Shown: in pieces, positions 44,065 to 56,517 of the stretch | Layout: the number at the start of each line of letters is the position of its first letter | Numbering within the stretch: the stretch's first letter is position 1 | Source: Tetrapyrgos nigripes | Taxonomy: Eukaryota > Basidiomycota > Agaricomycetes > Agaricales > Campanellaceae | Length of the DNA stretch: 64,000 nucleotides | Assembly: GCA_013368315.1 (NCBI GenBank) | Contig: JAACJM010000002.1 | Coordinates: forward strand, 682,001 to 746,000 | Reading direction: 5' to 3' | Translations under genes and position numbers: made by a program | The notes under the pieces: generated by a model | Seen by the model: the letters and a program-made list of their open reading frames with translations, nothing else | What the model was told of the DNA's origin: nothing | Database searches by the model: none

Positions 44065-47000
44065 GGTAATCTGAAAAGTCTTGTCGCGCGGCGTGAACGG
44101 AAATTGCCGGCCATAAGCGCGGCCGCCCTTTTATTTCCGTCGGAAGCTTGCTCAGTAAATATTATATAATATTCTTTCCGTCGGGAGATTGTATCTTAAT
44201 ATATAGGAATAAATATAGGATAACTGGCTGGCGCGGATCAGCCCTATTAAAAAGTTCCAGACTACATATATACACACGTAGTGTAGAAGATGTATATATC
44301 GTCAGTCTGGTTAACAAGACTGCATTTGCCATGGGCTGAAAACGACGAACAAAGTACATTTCCGCGAGCGTGACAGAAGTGAAAGGCTTTCGCATAAGCT
44401 ATCCCATCAAAAAATTCTGTGAAACTTAATATGGTAATCCCTGCGACTGATTTTATTCGTATCTAGCCTTTTCCCAGGCCAAAAATTGAGTATTATGCCT
44501 TTTTACGCAGCAAACGAGGTGGAACTGATAGAAAAGTTGCTTCAAACTCCGCTCGGCGCCTGCTTTTGTAAAAGAGGGTCACACCTGTGACATCTTCCAC
44601 TTCCCCGCCAATACGCCGTCACAAAACGTCCCTCGTCGGCCCTCCATGGCTTGTATCCACATCCCTCGGAAAACCCTGCAGATTTGATAAACTAAAGGCT
44701 TATACCATAGACTTGATGTATGTAAATTTTTTCAACAAAGGTAGAGATTTGCGAAAGTTTTAATTCATCGACATTCTTTCTTCCACTTCTAGGTCACGAA
44801 TAGTAATGATCGGGAAAAACAGGGATCGATTCGACATAGCCACACGCGGAAATGAAGTGTAAAGAACCCTCATTTCATTCGGCCTCGTAATGCCAGCAAA
44901 CACCTATGGCAAATTGGGATGACCCTCCCTGGGAATCCGCGAGTCGAAATTCCGAGTGACAGATAGATAGATACACGGCGCTATCCCATTGAGGAACTAC
45001 CGGTTTATAGGTCATAAGTGGACATGTCCATATTGATCATTTTTTGTTTGTCTGTTCAGTGTATTCTGAGCTCCACCATTATTCCGCTGCGATGAAATAC
45101 AGATCCCAGTGGTATCATAAGATCCATGTCATCCATTGGGCGTTTGCCCGCAATCAGTTGTCTCAATGCTATCATCCCCCACACTGGATAACTCGCTGTG
45201 TCCGTCATAGGCGGCTACTCTCCCAACGCTAGAGTGATATACTGGGACGCTTACCTGCTCGAGAGCTAGTTGGTATCGTGGTTATTTTTGCAGTTAAAGA
45301 AATAAGTCAGTGTCCGCACTTAAAAAGCTTATCTTCGTTGACTAGACGAAAAGCCGATCTAGAATTGAACTCGGTGTCAAATGTAAACTTAGAATGATTA
45401 TAGCAGATTATAGCCCGATGCCGACATGAATGAGTTCGTTATGTTTAGAACTTGAAGCTCCGTAGTGAGCTTGAAATGGTTTGGAATCGCAGAGGTAAAC
45501 GTTGGGTAAACGGAAAAACTCAGCGCTACAGGACGAAAGGCGATAAATCAGAAGCGTATGAAAATTTGATTGGTAGCCTAAGCCCTCGGCCAAACGTATT
45601 CCGATCGACGTCAAGTCGAGCGATGAAATACATCGATCAGAACAGTTACAATCCCAATGTTCTATGTGCGTATGCATCAGTGTATCATGGACTGTGTAGG
45701 TACTATGCATCTGAATGCGAGAGCCAAGGAAGCCTGTCTACAGATTGTATTCAATGCTTACAGAACATTTTCTAGAGAAGTCAAAGTGCATGATTATAGC
45801 AAGGTGCTGAGGTTAGGACTGGAACAGATGATTATATCGACTGCAGATCGTTCGACAGGATGTATGTATCATTTTTCATCTGCCAGGTTGTCTGAATGTC
45901 TCTGCTCCTCCAGTTACTTTCCACGCCTGCCATCGCCGCCCGCCTCCGCTGACTGACTTGACCTGGTTCATTGACGTACGGTGTAACTAGCGAGGTCACT
46001 TGGAGGTCGGCGTCGGCATGTGAGCAAAAAATGCAGGGCACGTTTTTCAGTGCGAGCCCACGAACCGTCAATTGTTAGTGATTACTCCTCGGACTCCTCC
46101 TCCCGTGCACATAGTTAGCATTGACACCACAGCGGCAGTATCGGATTATGTCGTAAACGAGGATGATACAGTCTTGAAGTCACCGCTGGATAACGCCCGC
46201 AAGGTTGTGAAATTACTTATAGAGAGCCTCAGCATGAGATACAAACAGACATTGCGCCAATTTTTACGAAAGACACTTGAATACCCGCCGAAGGCATAGG
46301 GACTGGACACTGGTTCGTTGCTCGACAAAAGCTTGACGGAGAATTTGCGATGCCGAGTATACCGTGTTGATACAAAAGGATATATTTTCCCGGGACACGA
46401 ATACAGCAGATAAGAGACTCGTAATAACGGTAAGTACGCAGGACTGATCAACAGGAAAAGAATTGTGTCGGATGATACCCGAGAATGGGGGGCGGAGAAG
46501 TAGCGGAGACAAGTACGCTTTTGACAGTAATCCGTAGTCTGTGTGTTATGTATAGCGGGAATGTCCTCCAAACGAGTCTGGCGACTGAATGAAGCAAGGA
46601 GAGACTTCAGCTTCCGCGCAAACTTGTCGTCAATGGTACTGACATATCTGGTGAGCGTTGACACAGCCTTGAGGGCCTGTCAGCGGGAAAGAGGAAGTGC
46701 TACAATCCCTTCATCATCATGATTATCGTTGAGGGTCGAGTTCTGCCAGCGTTGTCTAGCCAGTCAGTATCTTCATCAGGAACATGCTCCTTTTCTCCAG
46801 GCGTGAAAGGATGTTCTGTTTTCGCTTTTCGACTTGGTGGCTAGCAGAGGACAAGTTACGACGTCCATCGGGATCCCAACGGCCTCAAATTCACTTATTA
46901 GATATGTAACATTCCTCCAAAAGCACAGAACATTCTTGCTACGCAAAATGCTCCATGAAATGAGCGCCGAATCGGTAAAGTAAGATTTGGACCGTGAAAT

Positions 47001-47160
47001 CGGTATGGGTTATTGCCTGCTATTGGTTATGAGAGAGTTATGGGTTTCGGACGTGATTTTGGTGGGAAAGAGCATGAGATCCGCAAAAAAGTATAGTAAT
47101 TAAGGACTATAGGTTTATGTACAAGGATATGAGTTATGAGGGAGTCTACTGTACTACGAC
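44065..47160. other. About 3 kb without a supported gene
   Basis: Frames at 45452-45775, 46072-46299 and, on the minus strand, 46664-46146 (172 codons) have no recognisable motif or splice partners. Local structure: ATTTCCGT/ACGGAAAT inverted words around a NotI-like GCGGCCGC at 44095-44145. I see no RNA gene. Confidence 0.4.
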
Positions 47161-48839
47161 CTAAAAGCAGAATAAGTTATCTTGATCTCTTCTAATTCGT
47201 TCGATCAGCATGTCCGCGTCCATCTTGTTCATCGTGAAACCCATTTCCGCGCCACCCTCAAGGTGCACTTCCCATTTGCCATCCTTTCCTGGCCAAGGCA
47301 AATTTGCCCGAAAAATTCTGAGATATTTCTCCATCATTCCTGTCATGTGCATGCGCACAGGATAATGCCCAGGCGCCTGCGACTCATGAGAGCACTGGAA
47401 ACCAAAGTCCCCGCCCTTCCTATAATCAACTCGGTAGCAGGAGTTAATGGTAATCTCTTGTTCAGAAGCAGGAAATCCATCTTGAACGAGTCTATTCTCC
47501 CATAGGTCCCGACAGCAAGACTCGTAAAATGGAAGATAAACGTCTAGGAATTCTCTCACGAGAGAATGCTTGGTACCGAGGCGAAGCTTGGCTGCTATAG
47601 ATGCGATTGCAGAGTTGAAATATTCTTGATTCTCTTTCACCCCAGAAGTTGGAGAGGACGGCGAGAAGGAGGGTGATGGAACGATGAATACTGCGTTCCC
47701 AATGTGACCAGGGGATGCCCAACGTGTGCCACGATAACCAATGGTATTGAGAATGGTAGTCAGTTTTCTTTCGTCACTGACTACCGTGTTGTACGCGTAA
47801 GCAAAGTACGCCACCATGGCGTTGACTCGACTTGGGCGATATCCATTAGCTGCTTCACACCGATCCACAAGCGCGTCTAGCTGCTCTACAGTGAAGCGAA
47901 GTCGGACAGGTACTGTGGTCTGCAAGCTACGAGCGAACCGCTCCATGATGACCTTGGGGAGTTTGGCACGAGATACGTTTGACTTGCTCACGAGGGGAAG
48001 AATTTCTGCTGCGATTCGTGGATCGGATGGGGGTGCTGGGACGAAGGTTTTCGAGAACGTAGGAATCGGCAATTGGGAAATATCGGAGCCACGGTAGAAA
48101 TGCGCTATGTACACAGTGAATAAGTGCAGGCTGAATCCATCTCCTGCTCTACCATTAGCAGATTCGTATGTGAACTGAATTTGATCCTCACCTAATGCAT
48201 GAGACCAACTAAGGCCATATACCATCTCTCCACTTTGATGAATCCTTGTGAAGCGAATACGGACCAAAGCTTCATCCTCGTCAACCAGATTCTGTCCCAG
48301 TGGACCTGTCCAGGGGCTTCCCTTATCAATAACTATCATACACGATCGGTCATGAATAAAATATCATGCGGATAGAATATCAAGCTTACTGATATCCGTA
48401 TGAGGAAACCTTTCAGTATGATAGTCTTCGAACACCTCGACCACGATGGGATTAATGCTTTGCCTCAGGCCGATGCCCCCCCTTTTGCTTGTGCCATCGT
48501 TAATCGAAATAAACCGTCCACATGCTGGGAGAAAAATCGCCAACGTCTGGGCAAGGGCATAATTATATCTCTCGATAGAGATGAAGGAGGGTAGCACAAG
48601 AATTAATTCGACCTGCGGGCCTACGAGGTGAGATAACATTAATTGATTCAAGATACACTTGGGCTCACAGTATAGCCCAAGGACAGATATTCCTTAGGTG
48701 GAAATGGGATGACTCCTCCTTCTAGAGAGGTGCGGTTGTAGCCAGAGGGATAGATCGCATAGCTCTCTGAGCTCGATGACCCCTCGCTGCAGTCATCGAC
48801 CTGAAAAATTTTATGGAAGATCGAATGAGAGGAAGACAT
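47161..48839 (-). CDS. BAHD-type acyltransferase (transferase family PF02458)
   Basis: Three exons on the minus strand (48839-48669, 48612-48390 and 48332-47161) join in frame to 521 residues, the normal length for fungal BAHD/trichothecene-acetyltransferase-like enzymes. These soluble enzymes move an acyl group from acyl-CoA to an alcohol or amine, often in specialised metabolism. An N-terminal half with LILVLPSFISIERYNYALAQ and LPACGRF precedes GLSWSHALGED, the active-site block. The C-terminal half has VNAMVAYFAYAY, GNAVFIV and VDYRKGGDFGFQ, the place of the structural DFGWG motif. The catalytic motif HXXXD reads HALGE followed by D, so the usual Asp is Glu here. The start ATG at 48839 is preceded by a (GATA)n tract (48845-48870). 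No partner biosynthetic genes are nearby, so the substrate is unknown. Confidence 0.82.
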
Positions 48840-49836
48840 GGAGAGATAGATAGATAGTAGATAGATAGGGAAAGTGGGGATGTGATGCTTTAAAAACTGT
48901 TCAGACCATACATCTTATAGTTTCTGATACACATACAGAAGCCAGATATAGCAACGCTCCAGACTCCAAAGAGGCTGCTTCAGCTGCCGTCAGTCGAGTC
49001 GGAATTGTTGGTGAAAATCGAATCGACTCGAATCGTTCCCATGTATAGTACCAATGTTCCGAGTACTGAATTCAGTACTGACAGTAATATTCATTGAGCA
49101 CTTGCCGCCCCAGCCAAAGCTTGTCCTGTCACTACCCTATTGTCATGAAAATTTTACTGACGCGTTTCACCAGGAATATCAAATCAGGTACCCCTTTTAT
49201 TTCGACTCCGTTGATGTATTTACTATTTATAGAGATGATTAGTAACGCCCATTTTTGTGTTTTTGATTCCAGACTCGGCTAAGTTCTGAATACCGTCATT
49301 TGGTTGACCTCGCTCAGTCCCTCTGCCTTCAGTATGTCTTTAAAACGTATGCGGAAGAGATATGACACAGTTTGATACGAAGGAATGAGGGGGACTGAGG
49401 GGGACGGAGACTGAAAAAACCTCTGAAAACACCGAAAATATCTTTCTAATTATAAGCCTCGGATCGGATTTGTCGCCCAAATTTGTGCTAATCGCCTCTG
49501 TTCATCTGTCCCATGCGAGAGTGTCTTTTCGTCTAGCAAGCTGAGACTGACGTGAATCGAGTCCAAATCGTAAATCAACCTTGACAGTCTGGGATATTGT
49601 GATCGTATCTGTTCTGTTATGATTCATAACGGTTGCTCGTTTCACCGAGTACCCGCAGTTCAATGGGACCACGGAGAGTAGGTAGTAGAGCATATCACAA
49701 ACCGCTTTCCCCACCCACGTAAGCGACAGTCGTGCAATACGACAAGAGGTGAATGATTTGTCCGATTCTGACAGGCATCGGCTATTTGATGCCCGACGCC
49801 GACTATTCCGGCAGATCTGAGCTATGCCGGGTACAG
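48840..49836. other. Intergenic, no gene seen
   Basis: Holds the promoter of the acyltransferase gene, an AGAT/GATA microsatellite at 48845-48870 and GA-rich repeats (GAGGGGGACTGAGGGGGAC) at about 49387. No gene recognised. Confidence 0.45.
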
Positions 49837-49930
49837 TGAAAGACAAAAATGATGCCACCCCCCGTGACCAGTTTGAATTGAGTTTTTGAATTGAATCTGG
49901 TCACGGGAGTGGGATCATTTTTGTCTTTCA
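49837..49930. repeat. 94-bp hairpin
   Basis: TGAAAGACAAAAATGAT at the left pairs with ATCATTTTTGTCTTTCA at the right. The inner stem CCCGTGACCAG pairs with CTGGTCACGGG, and AATTCAA words lie near the loop. A small foldback element or a structured RNA locus; no terminator or gene adjoins it. Confidence 0.6.
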
Positions 49931-51392
49931 CATTTCCGGAAATTCTGCCGTGCCTGGGTTCAGACTTTTTTTTTAGTTGGTGACACTTGGTGTTCTTCCA
50001 ATGACGTCGTTGACATCTCATTGATCGTCCTGTGTCATTTCGTCGGTTTTCAATCTCTAAGTCCCTCCACCGACTTTACCTTCACCAGCCGCCCCTAGGG
50101 TATGTTTTAGACTCTGCCTAATTGAAGCTCCGCTGTTCCGTCGTGTGAATAGGCCTTTCTTCCCTTCAACCACCATCTCCCTCGACGCGTCCCCTCCTCT
50201 TCCCTTCTCCTCCCCTCACCCTGCCTCGTGCCCCCTCTCCCTACCTCTGCACTCATGTCGCCTCCCCCTCTATCGACTGATGGCCTCGCGACTTCGCATC
50301 CCACCATGCCGGGATAACTCTGGTGGGCCCCTCTTCTTCCCTGTTCCCCTCCCTTGATGAACGGCCTCCCAACTGCAATTCCAACCTCAATGCTGTAGCT
50401 AGATAATGCCGACGCGTTCTACACGCCCTTCCCATCTAGTCTACACCGTTCCACAGCGCATCGGGCACCCCAGCAGCCAACCACGCGTCAAACGCGTCAA
50501 CTCTTTAGCATCTCACACTTCTAGAAGACAAATCCATGCGAAGATGGGTTAGTGGTATCTTATTAGGATCTGGAAGTGAACGGGATGTTTAGAGGTGGAA
50601 AAATGGAAGCTGTCTGCATCGACAGTCTAGGTGTGTTCTCCCTCGATTTACTTTATATCTTTTTAGACTCACATGTCAATGGTTTTTACACTTCCATTCC
50701 TCCTCTACTGTCTCCTTGCTTTTGGTTCTTACCTAACGGAGTCTTATTCGCGTTTTTGGAGCGTTAAGGTGGATATATGCGCTTCGGTGAGTTTTCTGTA
50801 TACATGCGCGTTGTCCTCTACTTATTGTTCTCCTACATAGATTACTCGCTACGTGGTGGGGCTGCTATTTTCCTCCCTCAACTTGAGGGTACGTCTTGGT
50901 TGTCTTCTATATACGTTTTCTTGCTAACCCATGCATGACAGGTCATTTTTGTGATTCGTAGGGTTACATTAGCTCGGGCGGTTGGATTTAGAGTTAGGCG
51001 AGGGCTTAGAGGAGTGGTCGGACTCTGCAGAATTACTCGGAAAACATGTAGTATTATAGGTTAGTAGAGGAATAAGATACATTCTGAGTATATCCGAATA
51101 GTTCAGGGATCATCGGAAAACCGAGGAAATTTGAGGAAAACGGTCGTTTGTTTGACTCGGATAGGGACAGGCTTCGGGCTCGAATTCACTCGGATTTTCA
51201 GATACATATCTTCAGAAATAGTCGGAAATAGTCGGCGTCGGATTGATGGCCGACAAGAAGCCGAATACCATGCCGAAGTCAGATGATTGACACGTTCGTG
51301 TCACTTTTCACACCTCTTCCCTCCGCGTCGACGACAACAAGGCCAGGAGCAAACGAAACACCCTTCGCTCTCCTCCCTTCCGGTGTCTCACC
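49931..51392. other. No supported gene
   Basis: CT-rich sequence at 50150-50350. Frames up to 70 codons only. Words such as ACTCGGA and CGGAAA recur at 51030-51250 without forming an ordered repeat. Nothing recognised. Confidence 0.4.
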
Positions 51393-52500
51393 GTGAGCTC
51401 ACATTATGACACGAATGCAGAAGATGTAAATAAGGTCAATATCCTCAATCTATCGCGCGAACATAGTCAAGCAGTACATACTACACACGCGAATGCCTGC
51501 AATGACGCGTCCTCTCATGTCCATACGACGCCCTCTCATGTCCATACACCTATGAATCACAAATATACTCGCTTTTTGAACCCGAATTATCACGATACAG
51601 TCGAAGTCGAAGTCGATGGAATAAATTATTATCTGCAACAAGCAAGAGGGCCTGACGGAGTGCAGTGGTTGATATGCCCTCAATGCAACAAGAAGATCCA
51701 TTGCGGTCAGAGACTCAGCACATGGAATCTCTCTGAACATATGACTGGCAGGTCGTGCAGTAGGAAAGCAAACTTGTGCGTGCGCCGTGTTTCTATAACT
51801 GGTTTTATACATGAAACTGATTCTACTGCAGATTCTACGCAACTCCAACGATCGTCGTCAATCCATTATCCCTGCGTATCCTCCATGGCCAGGAGTTGCC
51901 GTTCACTGGGACCTCAAATCCGTACATAAAACCTATCCGACACCTGCTCATGCCGATCCTGACAGAGCATATGTGCTATATCCTTCATCAACGCGATCAG
52001 ATTCTTACTAAACTCATCTGTTCCTTTACTAATAGATCGAGGTCGACACCTATCCCTGCGGTTTTTGCGGCAGAAGTACTCGATCTGGACAGTGCCAGCT
52101 TCAAGAACGGCTTACGAAGGCGGACTCATCTTGTCCATTGGGGTATGAATTCGCCGTAAAACCAATCCAGAACCGTATGGGGAAAGTTTCAATGTTGACA
52201 TCTCGTACTACATTTACCTGCATCAACGTACCGATGGCATGCCCCGTTTCTCTGTGTGCTGAGAAGCACCGGAAGTACAACATGCCGAGGCATCTCATGG
52301 AATGTCACCCGTCTTGGCGGCAGCAAGTCAGCGTAGAGTTTATCAACATGGTACGGATATCCGCACAAGAGCAGATTTCCTTGGGTGTACCGAGCATTCG
52401 AGCAGAGGACTGGCCAGCTCACATACCTAGGAGCTCTAAGCATAACTGCACACCCCCTTCTAGTCCGGCCATTTCCCTGCCAAAATGCATAGGGATTTGA
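51393..52500 (+). pseudogene. Relic of an agaricomycete Cys/His-rich (zinc-finger-like) protein gene
   Basis: The first frame (51393-51780) carries CPQCNKKIHCGQR, and further on SEHMTGRSC, spacing typical of a zinc site. A second block (51833-52010) encodes PAYPPWPGVAVHWDL. A third frame (from about 52029 to 52500) reads YPCGFCGRSTRSGQC, then CINVPMACPVSLC and YNMPRHLMECHP. Together these recall a multicopy agaricomycete family with paired CxxC and a C2H2-like C-terminus, known to me only from memory and without a function. The blocks lie in different frames and the second ends in stop codons before the third. Introns could explain part of this. I treat it as probably broken. Confidence 0.4.
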
Positions 52501-52935
52501 CAGAACCAACCGCATGCAATGTGAGATGTTCAACTGTATAGAGCATGCATGTGTGGTTGATATGCTACATAACATGGTAACCTCTGGACCCGACTTTCGC
52601 GCTCTCTCACTCAGTGCATACTCTCTCCTCTTTTCTTAATGCATTTTTGGCCTCGACCGAGGGGTATGTATTAAGAGGGAGTCGACTGTATACACTACGC
52701 ACGCGGTGGCTGCTGGTAGCCTTAGATACATTAAGCGAAATATCTTATCTGCTCCGCCGGATCAAATTCCACCATCAATTCCCTGTGGAACTCCACCTCC
52801 CAGCGGCCTGGGTACTCTCAGCTTTCCATCATCCATCAAACTAGGTAGATCAGGGTTAGATGCTATCACACTTAGTCTCGAGAACCAGACTGACGACACA
52901 CTATATTGTGTATGTAGTCTGGTGGTAATCTATTA
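52501..52935. other. No gene seen
   Basis: Short frames without motifs between the Cys-rich relic and the inverted-repeat element. Confidence 0.4.
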
Positions 52936-53822
52936 GGGCTGGCGCCAAGGGCTGCCAGATCCACCGATTTGAGACCTGACAGGTCTCGCGTAGTCTCGAG
53001 TATCCAGCCTACGATACATCTTAACACACTTCGTGTGATGTATGTAGGTCTCGCGTGGCTCAGTGATGATGATCCAAGCCATGCTTACGTCAGTCCCTGC
53101 TTGCTTCAAAGAAAAGTAGTTCAAGTTGTTTAATAGCTAGAATATTTTGTACATACGTTCCGAAGTCAAACGCATGAAAGCTTTGTGAGAGCTATGTACT
53201 GTAGAGGGAATGTAGAGGAGACAAGGATAATGCGTCGTGGGGCAACCGTTGTTCTGGATCCGGCTTTAGTCAGTATTCTGACGGAAATCAGCACCATCAC
53301 CGAGACGCGCGAGACCCTGTCAGGTCTCAAATCGGTGTACCCCTTGGCTGGCGCCCACAAAAAGTTATGAGGTAATCACAAAATATTCACACGCACCTTT
53401 TTCTCAGTATTTTTGTCGGTAATTGTGGCTACTCTTGAGATTTTATTTCACAAATAGCATCTTCCAATGTACATATTTCTGAATACCAAAAACTGCGACC
53501 GAAAACGGACCAGAACTCGCGATAAGGAGCCAAGTCCATTTCCGCGAGTGGCACATTTAGAGACACAGCCACTTCCGTGTCGTTTTGGCTGCGACTTCAT
53601 CTCTAAAGTATATAGCTTAACCTTTGGTTTTTGTCTTCGGAATTTGGCAGGCAGCTTTGCTGCTTCTTTAAGATGGTCCTCGCCAAGAAAAGAAGAGATT
53701 ATGAGCCGATTTGACGGTGCCCTTCAGTTACCGGACATGATTACCTAATAACATTTCGTGGGCGCCCATCATTTCGATGATCGCCTGTTACTGTCTGTCT
53801 AGGAGAGACTAGGCGCCAGCCC
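52936..53822. mobile_element. 887-bp composite non-autonomous element with TA target duplication
   Basis: Starts GGGCTGGCGCC and ends GGCGCCAGCCC, flanked by TA on both sides (52934-52935 and 53823-53824). Inside, the left arm (52936-52992, with ACCGATTTGAGACCTGACAG) pairs with 53303-53356. A second pair, GGCGCCCACAAAAAGTTATG at about 53351 with its imperfect complement at 53739-53768, closes the right half. It thus looks like two back-to-back inverted-repeat modules sharing a GGCGCC-type edge. No transposase. Confidence 0.6.
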
Positions 53823-54151
53823 TATGAGCCAGACTATATCACGCTTAAATATTCATGAATTTGATTTGAATTTCAAAACTGCCACGCTCAGGCGTGAATA
53901 ACATATCAGAAAATGACGCAATTTAATTGACTGGGTTGCTTGTGGCAAGCTGAATGAATTGATTCGAAAAAGCTCAGTTTGTCGCGAAAACCGAGCTGGA
54001 TTGTCCGCTTGCTGCTTGACAGCAACTAAACGGCAACTTGCCTGCCTTGAGCTGGTTGTATACAAGCCTGGCAAGAAAAAGATTCTGATGCTATCAGAGC
54101 ACACCGGTGACCGAAGGTATGCATTAGTTATACCAAATACCAAACTGATTA

Positions 54152-54432
54152 CAGCTATTTCAGGTACATAAGGCGCGACCCAATTTTTTCACGCGTCAAA
54201 ATCTGTCAAAATTCTTCCGAGCCCAATCTTCCGCAGGCTCTATCGCCCTCAATTCTATAGATTTTTAAACGATTCTTGCACATTTGGGCAACGTGTATCG
54301 ATAGGTAGGTCCTGGTATTAGAAAGAACTGCTCTCGTGGCTATCTAGAATTTCAGAGTACTCGGAAAGTTGGACCGGAGGGTTTCCAGAGGCGCAGGAAA
54401 AAAAAACTGGTCGCGCCTTATTGAAATAGCTG
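54152..54432. repeat. About 280-bp MITE-like inverted repeat
   Basis: The left arm CAGCTATTTCA, five extra bases, then ATAAGGCGCGACC matches the complement of the right arm, CAGCTATTTCAATAAGGCGCGACC read in two halves. The interior is AT-rich without a gene. No clear target duplication. Confidence 0.6.
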
Positions 54433-54474
54433 CAGTAGGCGCTATGATCCTGTCCTGAAAGAAAAAGTGTTCTA

Positions 54475-55417
54475 TGGTGCACAGCACTTAGTCACCGCTA
54501 CTTTTGTACAACTGCCATTTGGGCCGCGCAGTGGCAAAAAAATTCGAATTTTCGTTAAATTTTGTAACTCACTCGCAGGCTGGCAGCTCTTGTTGGGACG
54601 AAATTTCGGGTTCTGTAGATGTACATCGTAAACTACATCTCTTGCTATCTCCACACGAGAGAAACAGCTCAAAGAACAAGCAGCATGGGCCCGAGCAGCC
54701 AAAGCACGAAAACGAGAAGCCCAGCCTACAGTGCTTGACATTGATGGTTCAAGCTCAGACAAGAACGAGGACCCAGAGGAGGACCCCGACTAAATATGCC
54801 GTTGGGATGGCACTATCAATCCACTCCCGGACTCTGACAGCAGCGAGGATCGATTCAGACTATGTTTGGGGCACAGACGAAGAGGTTGATGAATCAGAAT
54901 TCGAAGATATGGACCCGGCTACGGAAGAGATGAGGACTTCACTCCAGGCAAAAGTGGAACCAGAGGTTGCAGAGTTGGAGTCCTTTCAGACATCATGATC
55001 ATACGAGAAGCTGAAGTCAGTGGTTATTAAGACCATTCGGAAATGGGAGCTTCGGATGAAAAGATGGATCTCTGCATATTGGGATGGACTTGGGGCAAAA
55101 GATGCTCAATTACAGGTGCGGTAGTTCAGTTCTAGGAAGTACAAATCTCATCGCCGTATCCCTGAGACTCTTGTGAGGCAATTCGACGCATAGATATTAG
55201 AGCTGTATATATAAATAGAACCATACTTTCCATATATGGAAGGACTGCCATTTGGAAAATTGAACTTTGTGAATACTAAGCCTATGAAAAGTCCGTCTTG
55301 TAGTTTTGTTCCTCTCATCAAAAGAATGTGTTCTGCAGGAGGGATAAGAAAAATCTCGAAAATTGAGCGGGCCGGACGCCTTATACAAAAGTAGCGGTGA
55401 CTAAGTGCTGTGCACCA
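54475..55417 (+). mobile_element. 943-bp DNA transposon deletion derivative with perfect 34-bp ends
   Basis: Both ends begin TGGTGCACAGCACTTAGTCA and match over 34 of 34 bases. TA flanks each side (54473-54474 and 55418-55419). Internal frames preserve scraps of a transposase-like protein: REKQLKEQAAWARAAKARKR, then TVLDIDGSSSD, an acidic stretch, VIKTIRKWELRMKRWISAYW, and KYKSHRRIPETLVRQFD. These fragments recall the N-terminal region of a common agaricomycete transposase; its DDE catalytic part is absent. The perfect ends suggest it was mobilised in trans recently. Confidence 0.75.
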
Positions 55418-55419
55418 TA

Positions 55420-56517
55420 CCTCAAAGAGTCCGACGCTCAAACATCCAAACTTCGACAGCCTTTCAGCATTCAGTTATTCAGTACCTCGGGCAGAGGTGT
55501 ACATGTGCTCGTAGGCATTCAATGTTCGTAAGGAATACGTAGGTCAGACAGTGACAGCCACATGGACTCCGATGGCCCGGATGAGTAATTACAACGGTGA
55601 CTACTTATTGGAGGTCCAGGCTATGCATAACAATGGGTGGATTATGGTATACCGGTACTTAATTTTTCATTATATACTCGGTACTTAAACTTTTGGGTAG
55701 TGAGATGATTCTCACACACATCCGTACTGTCCGGGGCACGAACGGAAGTAGCAAACGCTTCACGTACAGGACGGTGCCCGCAAGGTATCCTATACGTATT
55801 GCACAAACTTTGAAATTGGGAATGGGGATTGAGCTCCACACGGTACTCATTACAGTAGTACTGGTATACTTACGTTGGAGGAGAGGGAAAGTCCAGGGAA
55901 ATTTACGAAAAGCCTCGATTGAAAATCCTACGCTCCGCACAGTACCTACTCCCAGTGGTACTAGTATACTACTTACGGAGGAGAGGGAAAGTCAAGGAAA
56001 GTTTCGAAGAGCCTCGATTGAAAATACCGCGAAACGTCAGCTAGATGATGGTTTTAAGCTGGTTCGAACGTTCAAAGAGAGAAAAGAACAGAGCGACGTG
56101 TGCGTGATATTCTACAGCCAGCTGGAACCCTCACATGGCTGTGACGCGACTGAGAGACGCGTATCAACTCCATGCACGAGTCGATCGGAAGAGTTGATGT
56201 TGAGTTGACTACGAATTCGAGCTACTGACATGATTGCGATGATATTCCACCACGATGCCACCTCATATTACCAAATGACCGGATATATACAAACCAATCT
56301 GCGAGCGTGGATCCAGCTGTCCGTGCAAGGTGTTATCCCCAGTGAAAAATGACACAGACGAGATCCGACTGGATGTCGAAATTTCCGAGTAGGTATGAGT
56401 AGTACTGAGTTGTACAGATAGTGAAAAGCACGGGTATTGCGGGTCACCACGGGTCGCGGGTAAGGGTACCGTCGGTACGGGTTTGGAAACCCGCACTGAC
56501 CTATACCCGTGGAAGCA
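55420..56517. other. No gene; includes a two-copy tandem repeat
   Basis: At about 55845-55925 and 55950-56028 a unit of roughly 105 bp is repeated: AGTACTGGTATACTTACG, GGAGGAGAGGGAAAGTC and AGCCTCGATTGAAAAT occur in both copies. The frame at 55693-56208 spans this but shows no domain. An ACGGGTA/TACCCGT dyad lies at 56429-56507 beside the next element. Confidence 0.5.

Noticed and set aside
45452..45956. Two overlapping plus-strand frames with Cys and Tyr clusters
   Set aside because: They overlap in different frames, show no domain and no consistent splice sites.
46146..46664. 172-codon minus-strand open frame
   Set aside because: No motif, no splice partners, and an ordinary amino-acid composition for a chance frame; the opposite strand is also open in part.
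55693..56208. 171-codon frame as a gene
   Set aside because: It runs through a two-copy tandem repeat and has no recognisable protein feature.
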